A stretch of 22,715 nucleotides of DNA from Acetobacteraceae bacterium (GTDB taxonomy: Bacteria; Pseudomonadota; Alphaproteobacteria; Acetobacterales; Acetobacteraceae), in the NCBI GenBank assembly GCA_003133265.1, contig PKWQ01000143.1, positions 1 to 22,715 on the forward strand, in the 5' to 3' direction. Positions 7,779 to 15,900 of this stretch are shown here, piece after piece; within the stretch, counting starts at the first letter, position 1; each line of letters opens with the position of its first letter. The notes beneath the pieces are model-generated. The model saw nothing but the letters and a program-made list of their open reading frames with translations, did not search any database and was not told where the DNA came from. Made by a program: the position numbers and the translations under genes.

Positions 7779-10700
7779 CAAGCCACCTTCTTCCAGAGTT
7801 CCTCATTGATATCGGCAAGAACGGATTCGAGCGTGCCGCCGAATATCTTGTTCAGGCGCACAAAGCCCCCGTCCTTGCTGAACGGGTCTTCATCAAGGGC
7901 TGCGCGATCGACGATGATCTCGTGGGTCAGCTGCTCTTCGATGCGCTTGAGCCATTTTTTCTGCACTTCGGTCCACGGCTTGGCCGCAAGGATGCGCTGC
8001 ATGGCGGCGCGGACCCTCAGATCGAAGGGGGTGAGCGCGTCGCCGATGGCGGCTTGGCGAACAAACCCGATGATCGACGCGGCGATGTCTTCGTTCTTGG
8101 TATCCGACCAGGCGCGGCGGAGATTAGCGTCGGAGTAGCCGAGCGCGTCGAGTTCCAGGCGCAGCGATTTAAGTTCGGCACGTGTCAGGTCGCGCGGGCG
8201 CTGCACCACGAGCGTCAGCGCCGCGATCTTGTTGACGTTGCCGCGCACGAAGGCGGTAAAGCCGTCGAGGAAATCTTCGGGCTTCTGACCCGCGCCATAC
8301 CCGCGCGTCACCGCGACGAGCTGATCCGGGTGATTGGAGATCGGTACATAGAGGGGCGTACCGCTGTCGGAATTCCAGTCAAGAATGCGGCCAAGGGTCG
8401 GCCGCTGTTTTGCCCATGCGGCGATGCTCGCCGGCGGCTGGCTGGTAAGGCGCAAAAGCGTTGCCTCTGGCGTTTCTCCAGCTTCGACCTCATAGCGCGC
8501 ACGCGCGACCTCGGGCATGTGTTTCACGCGGCGCCGCATCTTCACGATGATCTGGTCGCGTATGGCCTCCCGGTGCGCGTCGTCATCGACGCGGGCCAAC
8601 TCCTGAAAGAGCTGTTCGAGGCTGATCGCCGGATCGATCACGACCGGCTTCATGGCGGTGAGGTTCTGCAAATGCGGATAGAGATCGACCGCATCGAAAA
8701 TGCGGAACGTCTCTTTGCCGATCTCGGGGCACTGGCGTGTCGCGCGGCCGAGCATCTGCTCATAGAGGATGCGGCTGTTGACCCGGCGCAGAAACACCAG
8801 GTTCTCGATCTTCGGCACGTCGATGCCGGTTGTCAGTAGATCGACCGTGACCGCGATCTTGGGCATCGTGTCATTGCGGAAGGACCGGATCAGATCACCG
8901 ACGCGATCGACGCTGCCGGTGATCTTGCGGACAGCGGCATCCTCGATCTCCCCATACGCCTCGCGGAAGGCATTCTTGACCTGTTCGACGACGATGTCGG
9001 CATGGGCGTCGCTGACGGCAAAGATCAGCGTCTTGCCGGGCAGGTTCGGGTCGATGTGGCGGGCCAGCTCGTCGGCAACCGTCCGGTTGAAGGCAACGGT
9101 GACGACCTTCTTGTTGAAACCTTCAACGTCGAACTGAATGTCGTCTGGCAGACTGGCAAGATCGATGGCACCGGTGCGGGTATCAATCAACTCGACGGTC
9201 TCGCCCTTCTTGAAGGTGATTCCCGCCTGTGACAGGGCCGTGGTTATCTGAAGCGGCGGATCATGGTCGATCAGGAAATCGTCAATCACGGCTTCCCGAT
9301 AGGAATAAGTGAAGATGGGTGTGCCGAAGATATCCACGGTGTGCAGAGCTGGTGTGGCGGTGAGGCCGATTTTCACGGCATCAAAATATTCCAGCACGCG
9401 GCGGTATTTGGAAACGTAGTCGTCTTGGCTGCGGAAGCCGAGTTCGGCGTCCGACATTTCGCGGTCAAGCAAGTAGCCGCGGTGACATTCGTCGATGACC
9501 ATCAGGTCGTATTGATCGACTGGCGGCGCTTCGGACGAGTCCTCGTTATAGAGGACCCGCTTCACCAGACCCTGGATCGTGCAGATGTGAACCTTGGTTT
9601 CCGAGTCCGGTTTGATATCGCCCAGTCCCTTGAGGCCGAAGATATCCGCAAAGGTCTTGGCGCTGACGATCCGGGTGGTAGCGAATTCACCGGCAGCCTG
9701 TGTGCCGAGCGCGCTGCGGTCGACCACGAAGCAGATACGTCGGAACCGCTTCGCTGACAGGAGCCTGTACAGCAACGCGATGGCCAGCTTTGTCTTTCCG
9801 GTGCCGGTCGCCATGGCGAGAAGCATGGCGCGGCGATCTGTGTCCAGTTCAGCTTCGACCTTCTCAATGGCCCGCTTCTGATACGGGCGCAGCGGAAAGC
9901 CGAATTCAATCGGCGTCGCCTTCAGATCGGCCTGCGCCACCTCGGCATCGATCTCCAGCATGCCCTGAAGGCCATCCGGAGTCGGCCAATCAACCAATGC
10001 CCGCCGATGATTGGCGGGCTTCCTGGCGTCGCGAAACCAGATCCCGCTTTGAGTCTCAACCTGCTTCAGATACGGGCGGCCGTTCGCTGAAAAGACGAAG
10101 GGTACGAGAAAACTGTGCTCCGCGTTTTCGATCCACGGGCCGCCGATAGGTTCAGCGCCGCCCGCAAACTGAAAGCCACGCGCATAGCGCTGCGCCTGGT
10201 CGATGAACGCCGAGACGTTTTTGTTTTGGCGCTTGGCCTCGACGACAGCGACGCATCGCGTACCGACGAACAGAGCATAATCCGCCGGGCCGCTCTTCGT
10301 CGGCCATTCGGCAATTGCCATGTTGCGCCCCTTTGCGGGCCTGACGCCGGCGCTGTAGCGCAGAGTCTGCGTATCCACTTCCCAGCGGCGCGCGCGAAGG
10401 TGCGCGTCGATCAGTGTCCGGGTCGCGGCTTCGTCGATGTCGATCGCCGCTGCCGCGACTTCGGCCTGTGAGATGAGTGCGGCGGTTACCTGTGGCGGAG
10501 CCGCTGCCGCTGCCGCTTGCAATGTCTGGAGTTGTGCGGTCAGTGCGAGCTTGGCTTGCTCGGATTCGTCTGCGAGCTGTTCCCACAACGCCCGCTCATC
10601 ATGCTCGCGCTGCGCGCGTTCTTCGGCGCTGAGGCGCGCCTGTGCTTCGGCCTCCGCCGCGATCCTGGCCTTTTCAGCAGCGGAGCGAAATTCAACGACG

Positions 10701-11191
10701 ATCAGGCGCAGGCGCACCATTTCTTCGTGGAGTGCCTGTGTCGCTGCGGCGGGATCGGCCGGCGGCACGAAAGGCCCCGACTTGAAATTTTTGTCGATGA
10801 ATGTCCGGTAGTACCAAATGCCAAGCTGGCGTGCGATCTTGAGTGTGGTCAGAGCGTGAGCATGATCGCCGCCGAACGCATGCGTCGCGGTATTGCCGCT
10901 GATCCTCACCTGATGGAAGAAGTCTGCGACCTCGCTCGGCACCACGCGCTCGAATTTGAGGCGCCGAAGCAGATCGGTTTGAGGTTCATCCGGCTTCGTC
11001 AGCTGCCCGGTTTTTGCAGCGGTGAGCTGAGCCAGCAGTTCTGCAAACTGCCGAAGCTTCATAAGCGCTGTGTTTGGATCGTCCCCAAAATACCGTTCAG
11101 CGAGGGCGCCAAGACGGGCAAGCTGCGCGTCGTGCTTGGCAAGGAAGCTGAAATTTGCGGTTTGGACGGGAGGTATCTTGCCGCTCAGCAC
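7778..11191 (-). CDS. hsdR: Type I restriction endonuclease/translocase subunit HsdR (EcoEI-like)
   Basis: A 1137-aa protein starting at GTG 11191, with a GGGGGAGG ribosome-binding site just upstream; its first bases overlap the abiEii stop. Residues about 10-140 resemble a DUF4145-like domain, followed by an Ala/Glu-rich coiled coil (about 165-235). A PD-(D/E)xK nuclease follows, with Asp304 in P-A-D-Y-A-L and E-A-K at 318-320. The SF2 motor has Walker A A-T-G-T-G-K-T at 461-467, D-E-C-H at 567-570, then L-T-A-T-P-A and Q-M-L-G-R-A-T-R. The C-terminal part fits the EcoEI R-subunit C-terminal domain. It cleaves unmodified DNA after ATP-driven translocation. No disabling mutation is seen. Confidence 0.95.
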   Translation of the reverse strand: MLSGKIPPVQTANFSFLAKHDAQLARLGALAERYFGDDPNTALMKLRQFAELLAQLTAAKTGQLTKPDEPQTDLLRRLKFERVVPSEVADFFHQVRISGNTATHAFGGDHAHALTTLKIARQLGIWYYRTFIDKNFKSGPFVPPADPAAATQALHEEMVRLRLIVVEFRSAAEKARIAAEAEAQARLSAEERAQREHDERALWEQLADESEQAKLALTAQLQTLQAAAAAAPPQVTAALISQAEVAAAAIDIDEAATRTLIDAHLRARRWEVDTQTLRYSAGVRPAKGRNMAIAEWPTKSGPADYALFVGTRCVAVVEAKRQNKNVSAFIDQAQRYARGFQFAGGAEPIGGPWIENAEHSFLVPFVFSANGRPYLKQVETQSGIWFRDARKPANHRRALVDWPTPDGLQGMLEIDAEVAQADLKATPIEFGFPLRPYQKRAIEKVEAELDTDRRAMLLAMATGTGKTKLAIALLYRLLSAKRFRRICFVVDRSALGTQAAGEFATTRIVSAKTFADIFGLKGLGDIKPDSETKVHICTIQGLVKRVLYNEDSSEAPPVDQYDLMVIDECHRGYLLDREMSDAELGFRSQDDYVSKYRRVLEYFDAVKIGLTATPALHTVDIFGTPIFTYSYREAVIDDFLIDHDPPLQITTALSQAGITFKKGETVELIDTRTGAIDLASLPDDIQFDVEGFNKKVVTVAFNRTVADELARHIDPNLPGKTLIFAVSDAHADIVVEQVKNAFREAYGEIEDAAVRKITGSVDRVGDLIRSFRNDTMPKIAVTVDLLTTGIDVPKIENLVFLRRVNSRILYEQMLGRATRQCPEIGKETFRIFDAVDLYPHLQNLTAMKPVVIDPAISLEQLFQELARVDDDAHREAIRDQIIVKMRRRVKHMPEVARARYEVEAGETPEATLLRLTSQPPASIAAWAKQRPTLGRILDWNSDSGTPLYVPISNHPDQLVAVTRGYGAGQKPEDFLDGFTAFVRGNVNKIAALTLVVQRPRDLTRAELKSLRLELDALGYSDANLRRAWSDTKNEDIAASIIGFVRQAAIGDALTPFDLRVRAAMQRILAAKPWTEVQKKWLKRIEEQLTHEIIVDRAALDEDPFSKDGGFVRLNKIFGGTLESVLADINEELWKKVA

Positions 11192-12141
11192 GTGCCGCCT
11201 CCCCCTTGTTGGATCGTCTTCTCGGCCAGCGCTACGACAGTGGCGAGAGCGGTGTCGAATTCTACCTGCTCTCCATAGACCATTCCGGCCACGAAGTCAT
11301 CGTAGCGTTTGCGGTGCACTGGGTCGGTGCGCAGGGCGTCGAGCGCCTTGCGCGTCTCGCCGGCGATGTCGGTATGATAGGCTGGATACTGGTTGCGAAA
11401 TTCTTCCGCATCGGCCGCGGCGATGTCGCGTGCCAAGGTGATGACTGTGCTGCGGTCGACGTAATCGCGCAGCACATGCAGGTCGTAGATATGGCGCACC
11501 AATGCGGGATCGAAGTCGCGGCTCAGGCCGGCGATATCCATGGCGGTACGGCGCGTGAGAGAGACCAGCTTTTCGGCCGCGGTCTCGGTGACGCTGACGC
11601 AGGCGATCGCCGGCACCTCCGGCGGTTGGTTCTTGGCTTCTGCGACAAATGACGACACGGGCAGCATGACCCCTGGCAGCCGCAGCACCGTGTGCTTGAT
11701 CTCGATCTGGATTGTCGGGCGTAGCCCGTGCCCTGCCTGACCGGCCGTGTAGGGAAGCTGATAGATCGTGTAGCCGTTTTCGTCCCGCGACCGGACCGCG
11801 TCCTTGGGATCGAAGGCAAAGCCGGCCGCTTGGAGCACTGCCGTCACGCGGTCGTGCAGCGCACTGCGCTGGCGGCGAAGGCCGCTGCGGCTGACGGGCG
11901 CCGCCGGCGTCGGCGTCGGCACGAGCTTGAAATCCACGTCCTCGGACATGCGCTCGATGAGTTTGTGTGCCCGCGCCAGCGCGGTGCCTCCGCCGAACAC
12001 CAGGGCGAAGGGGGCGACATCGAGTGCTGCCAGGGTTTGGATCGCACGCAGGACATGGATGTCCTTTTCGACCAGGCCGACGCTCGGCAGCCTGAAATGC
12101 GCCTGGACTGCCAGCAGTTGACTGAGGGCTTCATCGCTCAA
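11185..12141 (-). CDS. AbiEii-type nucleotidyltransferase toxin
   Basis: A nucleotidyltransferase of the AbiEii/AbiGii family, the toxin half of type IV-like toxin-antitoxin pairs. The signature G-G-G-T-A-L-A-R-A-H is at about residues 50-59, followed by R-M-S-E-D-V-D-F-K near 64-72; the Asp pair should bind metal. I chose TTG 12139-12141 (318 aa) because AGGAG lies 8 nt upstream and the overlap with the DUF6088 stop is only 11 nt. A GTG at 12195 would add 18 residues and lengthen the overlap. The gene is coupled to the antitoxin gene upstream and overlaps hsdR downstream. Family members block growth by modifying tRNA or other targets; the target here is unknown. Confidence 0.85.
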   Translation of the reverse strand: MSDEALSQLLAVQAHFRLPSVGLVEKDIHVLRAIQTLAALDVAPFALVFGGGTALARAHKLIERMSEDVDFKLVPTPTPAAPVSRSGLRRQRSALHDRVTAVLQAAGFAFDPKDAVRSRDENGYTIYQLPYTAGQAGHGLRPTIQIEIKHTVLRLPGVMLPVSSFVAEAKNQPPEVPAIACVSVTETAAEKLVSLTRRTAMDIAGLSRDFDPALVRHIYDLHVLRDYVDRSTVITLARDIAAADAEEFRNQYPAYHTDIAGETRKALDALRTDPVHRKRYDDFVAGMVYGEQVEFDTALATVVALAEKTIQQGGGGTC

Positions 12142-12544
12142 GGACAAGTCTCCTGCCCTGGTAACTGAGCTGGCGTGCGAAGCGCCCTTTGACACGCACC
12201 CTGGGATTGACGGGTATCTGTGTGGAACGACCTTCGTTGTAGGCCCGCTCCGCTTCCGTCGGTTCCCACTGCACGCCGAGCTTGGTCAGCGCCCGGCGCG
12301 CGGCGCCGATGAATCCGCCGGGGCTGTACAGGATCGGTTCGCCGGAGATCTGCGACGTGACGGCCCGGCCATAGACGCCGTAGCCGAGCCTGATCAGTTT
12401 GCCCTCTCTCGTCAGCCGGCGCAGCGCGCGCAGCACTTGGTCCTCGCCGCCGAGATCGCGAAACTCACGCGGCAGGAACACATCGTCCCGTTTCCGGGCG
12501 ATCCGTTGTTCAACCTTTTCTTGCAATGTCGCCGCGCGTCTCAT
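12131..12544 (-). CDS. DUF6088 family AbiEi-like antitoxin/regulator
   Basis: A 137-aa protein from ATG 12542-12544. Residues about 1-55 form a winged-helix DNA-binding region (F-L-P-R-E-F-R-D-L-G, then L-R-R-L-T-R-E-G-K-L-I-R-L-G-Y-G-V-Y-G-R). The C-terminal half carries G-G-F-I-G-A-A-R-R-A-L-T-K-L-G and P-V-N-P-R-V-R-V-K-G. This is the usual architecture of DUF6088 proteins encoded just before AbiEii toxins. AbiEi-type antitoxins commonly repress their own promoter, and two direct repeats lie over the promoter in front of this gene. As first gene of the run it probably sets expression of AbiEii and HsdRMS. Confidence 0.83.
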   Translation of the reverse strand: MRRAATLQEKVEQRIARKRDDVFLPREFRDLGGEDQVLRALRRLTREGKLIRLGYGVYGRAVTSQISGEPILYSPGGFIGAARRALTKLGVQWEPTEAERAYNEGRSTQIPVNPRVRVKGRFARQLSYQGRRLVLER

Positions 12545-12566
12545 TCCCGTAGACCCGATCTTTCGT

Positions 12567-12612
12567 CACAAAAACCCGACACCACTATACACAAAAACCC
12601 GACATATATCAA
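12567..12612 (-). promoter_or_regulatory. Promoter with two tandem operator repeats for the DUF6088-AbiEii-hsd operon
   Basis: On the minus strand, -35 TTGATA (12607-12612) and -10 TATAGT (12584-12589) are separated by exactly 17 bp. The 15-mer TGTCGGGTTTTTGTG occurs twice without mismatch. One copy (12590-12604) fills the spacer and the other (12567-12581) covers the predicted start of transcription near 12577. The copies are 23 bp apart, about two helical turns, so a repressor could bind both on one face. The leader would be about 33 nt. The natural candidate repressor is the DUF6088 protein (inference). Confidence 0.75.
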
Positions 12613-12714
12613 GGATAATGTGTTGTTCTCATTAGGAGAGTCTGGACACGTAGCTGATCTGCCGGGGCGCGTCCCGCCAAGGGCCGCGGCGCGCTGGAGG
12701 GTCTCGATGGCGAT

Positions 12715-12717
12715 GTT
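12715..12717. repeat. Target-site duplication GTT, left copy
   Basis: GTT directly borders the left inverted repeat (AGAGGTGGCTGGC) of the IS3-family element and is repeated at 15949-15951. A 3-bp duplication is normal for IS3-family insertion, and removing one copy rejoins the XRE gene in frame. Confidence 0.75.
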
Positions 12718-12774
12718 AGAGGTGGCTGGCTTTGTCGAGACAGCGTTTCGGCTTCGATAAGTGGAGCCTCTGCC
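12718..12774 (+). repeat. IS3-family terminal inverted repeat, left end
   Basis: It reads AGAGGTGGCTGGC, then a divergent stretch with GACAG, then TTCGATAAGTGGA and TCTGCC. It pairs with the complement of 15901-15948 apart from a 9-nt insertion (12742-12750 region). Confidence 0.75.
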
Positions 12775-12792
12775 GGTTGGTGTGGCCATTTT

Positions 12793-12853
12793 CCGTTGTC
12801 GGGGCGTCGCGCAGGGAGGGCGTAGCCCGACCGTAGCGAGGCCCCGACAACGG
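12793..12853. repeat. 13-bp perfect inverted repeat inside the IS
   Basis: CCGTTGTCGGGGC (12793-12805) pairs perfectly with GCCCCGACAACGG (12841-12853) around a 35-nt loop that can itself fold (GGGCGTAGCCC). It lies just after the transposase stop at 12863. There is no T-run on the strand of the transposase transcript, so it is not a standard terminator. Confidence 0.6.
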
Positions 12854-12862
12854 GACCGAAAT

Positions 12863-13015
12863 TTATGCTGCCACGAGCTGCGGCAGGTAGTTGAAGTAGG
12901 CGTGATCCGGCGTCCGTGCGTCAAGGCTTGAATGCGGCCGACGGCGATTGTAGAAATCCAGATAGCGCCCGAGCGAAGCACGCGCCTCACCGACGCTGTC
13001 ATAGGCTCGCAGATA
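12863..13015 (-). CDS. IS3-family transposase OrfB, 3' exon
   Basis: Fifty codons ending in TAA 12863-12865 give Y-L-R-A-Y-D-S-V-G-E-A-R-A-S and then D-F-Y-N-R-R-R-P-H-S-S-L-D, the typical C-terminus of IS3-family transposases. It contains the final catalytic-core helix region after the third acidic residue. It joins in frame to V-K-Y-E-E-V at the end of the 5' exon (14882-15556), making V-K-Y-E-E-V-Y-L-R-A-Y-D, the standard family sequence, once the intron is removed. Confidence 0.85.
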   Translation of the reverse strand, partial: YLRAYDSVGEARASLGRYLDFYNRRRPHSSLDARTPDHAYFNYLPQLVAA

Positions 13016-13054
13016 GGTGAGTGGCGCGGGGCGTCGCAGCCCCGCGCTCTCTCA

Positions 13055-13088
13055 GAACCGGACGTGAACCTCTCGATTCATCCGGCTC
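13055..13088 (-). ncRNA. Group II intron domain V
   Basis: On the minus strand a 34-nt hairpin starts GAGCCGGATGAATC, has a GAGA (GNRA) tetraloop and closes GGTTCACGTCCGGTTC. This is the canonical shape and sequence of the catalytic domain V, lying between the maturase stop and the 3' splice site. Confidence 0.88.
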
Positions 13089-13091
13089 CCA

Positions 13092-14345
13092 TCATCCAGC
13101 CACAGATCCCAGCGCCCAATGGGCGAACAGGTTAGGGTTGCGCCGCCGAAGCGAGCGTAACCAGTCCCAGACCGCCAGCGTGTGGCCCCGGAACCGCTTG
13201 TACTTGCGAGAGACCCATCGCACGATGAAAGCATCAATCGTGCGGAGGTCCTCACGAAGCTTGGAGGGGTAGAACCGACCATAGTAGCGCACCCACCCAG
13301 CGAGGGTGGGGCGGACCCACTTGGCGATCTCTTCCAGCTCAAGATCGCTACGGAGATGCAGTCTCCACCTACGCACCTCCTGCCGCATCCTCTTGGCAGC
13401 CTTATCGCTGACCGCGGGAATGAAGCTGACAAAGCGCTTTCGGTTGCGGCCACTCGCCACTCTCGGCCTGAACGTGTAGCCGAGAAAGTCGAATGACCGC
13501 TCCGGGTATTCCCCAGGGCGATTTGCATCTTTGCAGTAGACGATCTTGGTCTTTTGCGGGTGCAGCCGTAGCCGACACTCCGCAAGCCTCTGTTCCAGCG
13601 CCTGACGTAGCTCAAGCGCTTGCGCTTCGCTCGCGCAATGGCAGATCGCGTCGTCGGCGTAGCGTTCGAACGGGATGTTCGGATATTCTCGTTGCATCCA
13701 GCGGTCGAACGCATAGTGAAGAAAGAGATTCGCCAGCACCGGACTGACCACAGCCCCCTGCGGGGTCCCTCTTTCACGGTCCTCCAAGACCCCATCCGGC
13801 ATTTTCACGGGCGCCCTCAGCCACCGTTCAAGGTAGAGCAGCACCCATGGGCAATCCGTATGCAGCCGCACAGCTCTCATCAGGAGGTCCCAATCGATCT
13901 CATCGAAGAAACTCTTGATGTCGAGGTCGAGCACCCAGTCATGAACCCAACAACGCTGCCGAGCTTTGACGAGGGCATCGTGTGCTGACCTCCCAGGCCG
14001 ATATCCATAGGAATCTCGGTGAAACACCGGTTCCAGGATCGGTTCCAGGTGTCGTTTGACGACCATTTGGGCGATCCTGTCGGAGACCGTCGGAATCCCG
14101 AGCGGCCGTGTTCCTCCAGTATCGCCTTTCGGTATGTCAACTCGACGCACGGGTGGCGGAAAGTAGCTTCCTGAAGACATTCTATTCCAAATTCGATAAA
14201 GGTTCTTACTTAAGTCCCTATCGAAGTCCTCGATAGACTGCCCGTCCACTCCAGCCGCCCCTCGGTTGACCTTCACTTGCTTGTACGCTTCCCACACATC
14301 GCGTTTAGCAATGCAATACGGCTTTGCTCTATCCATGGAGGTCAT
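13092..14345 (-). CDS. ltrA: Group II intron-encoded reverse transcriptase/maturase
   Basis: A 417-aa protein from ATG 14343-14345; an upstream GTG at 14363 and an ATG at 14336 are alternatives. The RT domain shows T-R-P-L-G-I-P-T-V near 79-87, D-L-D-I-K-S-F-F-D near 140, G-T-P-Q-G-A-V-V-S-P near 193 and the catalytic Y-A-D-D at about 229-232. The C-terminal maturase (X) domain contains L-A-G-W-V-R-Y-Y-G. There is no zinc-binding H-N-H endonuclease domain. En-less intron proteins usually use single-stranded or replication-fork targets. It aids splicing and reverse-splices its own intron. The frame is intact. Confidence 0.93.
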   Translation of the reverse strand: MTSMDRAKPYCIAKRDVWEAYKQVKVNRGAAGVDGQSIEDFDRDLSKNLYRIWNRMSSGSYFPPPVRRVDIPKGDTGGTRPLGIPTVSDRIAQMVVKRHLEPILEPVFHRDSYGYRPGRSAHDALVKARQRCWVHDWVLDLDIKSFFDEIDWDLLMRAVRLHTDCPWVLLYLERWLRAPVKMPDGVLEDRERGTPQGAVVSPVLANLFLHYAFDRWMQREYPNIPFERYADDAICHCASEAQALELRQALEQRLAECRLRLHPQKTKIVYCKDANRPGEYPERSFDFLGYTFRPRVASGRNRKRFVSFIPAVSDKAAKRMRQEVRRWRLHLRSDLELEEIAKWVRPTLAGWVRYYGRFYPSKLREDLRTIDAFIVRWVSRKYKRFRGHTLAVWDWLRSLRRRNPNLFAHWALGSVAG

Positions 14346-14881
14346 CCCCTTTCGGGTTGCCACCGGGATACAGCTGAATGACGATGCCCCTTCGGTCCGA
14401 TCCCATTACAGAACCATCGACCCTACTACGGGCATCTCCGCCCCTGTGCCCCGCATCGGTACTCAGACCCTCGCGGCGACTGACCGCTTGGGTTTCTCCC
14501 TTCGCATCGGGACGACAGGTTCCTGTGTTCCTTACCGAAGCCTGTCTTGAGGTCACGCCGCCTTCATGCCGGACGTCGGTTGGGCAGTCAGCAGGCATCT
14601 CCCAACCCTTGCTCGCGGGACAGAAGTCCAGATCCCGGTTTCGACGTCGGTTAAATACGTTACGACACGTCATCAGCGGTTCACTCGCGTTCGTCTCCTC
14701 AAGACCCACCTGACGGAATAGCTTCCGCCTTTTCCAGCAACGCTCACCACGAGGGCTCTTTACCCTCGCAGCTTGTGGCGGTTTGGAGCCTGCCCCTGCA
14801 GGCCGACTCCGGGGGGCCGTCCCCCATCTCCGGTAAAGCTCCGCTCTTGTCTCACGCTGAGACAAGGCGTTCACAGCACAC

Positions 14882-15556
14882 AACTTCTTCGTATTTGACC
14901 GACCGCCACAGCCGCTCGACGAACACGTTATCGCGCCAGGCACCGCGGCCATCCATGCTGATCGCGATGGCGTTCTCCAACAGCAAGCCAGTGAATGCGG
15001 CGCTGGTGAACTGACTGCCCTGGTCGGTGTTGAAAATCTCTGGCCTACCGTGTCTGGCGAACGCCTCCTCGACCGCCTCAAGGCAGAACTCGACCTCCAT
15101 CGTGATCGACAGCCGCCAGGCCAGAACCCGCCGGCTGAACCAGTCCACCACCGCCGCCAGATAGACAAAGCCGCGTGCCATCGGAATGTAGGTGATGTCC
15201 ATCGCCCACACCTGGTTCGGCCGCTCCACCGCCAGACCGCGCAGCAGATACGGGTAGATCTTGTGTCCCGGCGCGGGCTTGGACGTGTTCGGCCGCCGAT
15301 ACAGCGCCTCAATGCCCATGCGCCGCATCATCGCGGCCACCCGCTCCCGACCGATCGCGATGCCCTCGCCGCGCAACAGATCACGCAGCATCCGGCTACC
15401 CGCGAACGGGTAGTCCAGGTGTAGCGCGTCGATCCGTCGCATGGTCGCAAGCTCGGCCGCCGGCACGGGCCGGGGCTCATAATAGAGGCTGCTGCGGCTG
15501 AGCTTGAGCAGTTCCGCCTGCCGCACAAGCGGCAGATCGTGGCCCCGGTTGATCAT
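14882..15556 (-). CDS. IS3-family transposase OrfB, 5' exon
   Basis: 225 codons from ATG 15554-15556, which overlaps the orfA stop (ATGA). It includes the HTH_21-like region (M-R-R-I-D-A-L-H) and the rve integrase core. The core has W-A-M-D-I-T-Y-I-P (first Asp), F-N-T-D-Q-G-S-Q-F-T (second Asp) and V-F-V-E-R-L-W-R-S-V-K-Y-E-E (Glu), so the DDE triad is complete. The intron follows immediately. Without splicing, translation would add nine intron-encoded residues and stop. With the 3' exon the product is 275 aa, a normal OrfB length. Confidence 0.92.
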
Positions 15557-15864
15557 CGCTTTGCGCTCAGCAGGCCGGCCTTGCTGAGCGCACCGGCCAA
15601 AAAATCGTTCTCCAGCGCCAACTCGCCGATCTTGGCGTGCAGCACCTTCAAATCCACCGCCGGCGCTGCTTCGAGCCCCGCAGTGCCGGACCCGAATACA
15701 CCTGCGGCGCCATCAACCAAGGCGGCCTTCCAAGCCGTGATCTGGTTTGGGTGGACGTCATATTGCTGTGCAAGTTCGGCAAGCGTCTTCTCGCCTTTGA
15801 TGGCGGCCAACGCCACCTTGGCCTTGAATGCCGGAGAATGGGTCCGGCGTGTGCGTCTTGTCAT
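15553..15864 (-). CDS. IS3-family transposase OrfA
   Basis: A 103-aa protein from ATG 15862-15864. The N-terminal helix-turn-helix of the HTH_Tnp_1 type reads F-K-A-K-V-A-L-A-A-I-K-G-E-K-T-L-A-E-L-A. It continues V-H-P-N-Q-I-T-A-W-K, and a leucine-zipper-like helix follows (L-H-A-K-I-G-E-L-A-L-E-N-D-F-L). It binds the IS ends and works with OrfB. The ATGA overlap with orfB suggests coupled translation or frameshifting to an OrfAB fusion. Confidence 0.92.
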   Translation of the reverse strand: MTRRTRRTHSPAFKAKVALAAIKGEKTLAELAQQYDVHPNQITAWKAALVDGAAGVFGSGTAGLEAAPAVDLKVLHAKIGELALENDFLAGALSKAGLLSAKR

Positions 15865-15900
15865 GGTCGCTCCTGATACGCGGCATCCTCGCCGCTTTCA

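Larger units (their letters stand above)
12541..12717 (-). pseudogene. XRE-type antitoxin-like regulator, C-terminal part (left of the IS)
   Basis: Reading leftwards from the target duplication, the frame continues as N-I-A-I-E-T-L-Q-R-A-A-A-L-G. This is the conserved end of small XRE/HigA-type antitoxins, usually N-V-T-L-E-T-L-Q-R-A-A. It matches in frame the N-terminal piece at 15949-16101. After about 15 codons the similarity stops. The frame runs on without a stop to TGA 12541-12543, through the promoter of the next gene, so the true end of the original protein is unclear and may also be degenerate. Confidence 0.6.
13016..14881 (-). mobile_element. Group II intron inserted in the IS3 transposase gene
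   Basis: The 5' end on the minus strand is GTGTGC (14881 leftwards), matching the GUGYG consensus, directly after the codon series K-Y-E-E-V. The 3' end is at 13016-13018, after domain V (13055-13088) and a GC-rich domain VI-like hairpin (GCGGGGC pairing with GCCCCGC). About 520 nt of ribozyme sequence precede the maturase gene. Taking 13016 as the last intron base gives in-frame exon joining; a conventional AC end would be 13018, leaving two extra bases, so the 3' border is uncertain by 1-2 nt. Splicing would restore the transposase message, keeping the host IS alive. Confidence 0.85.

Noticed and set aside
7727..8839. Long plus-strand frame opposite hsdM and hsdR (370 codons)
   Set aside because: Antisense shadow of well-supported genes in high-GC DNA; the product has no recognisable domain.
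10517..11278. Plus-strand frame opposite the hsdR start
   Set aside because: Shadow of hsdR and abiEii, with no family features.
12541..12640. XRE gene reading through the promoter to overlap the DUF6088 start as ATGA
   Set aside because: The overlap is neat, but the last 30 or so codons have AT-rich third positions, cover a well-formed promoter with repeats, and do not resemble the family.
14329..15312. 327-codon minus-strand frame across the intron 5' region and transposase
   Set aside because: Out of frame with the transposase and spanning the ribozyme sequence; Arg/Ser-rich as expected for a shadow frame.
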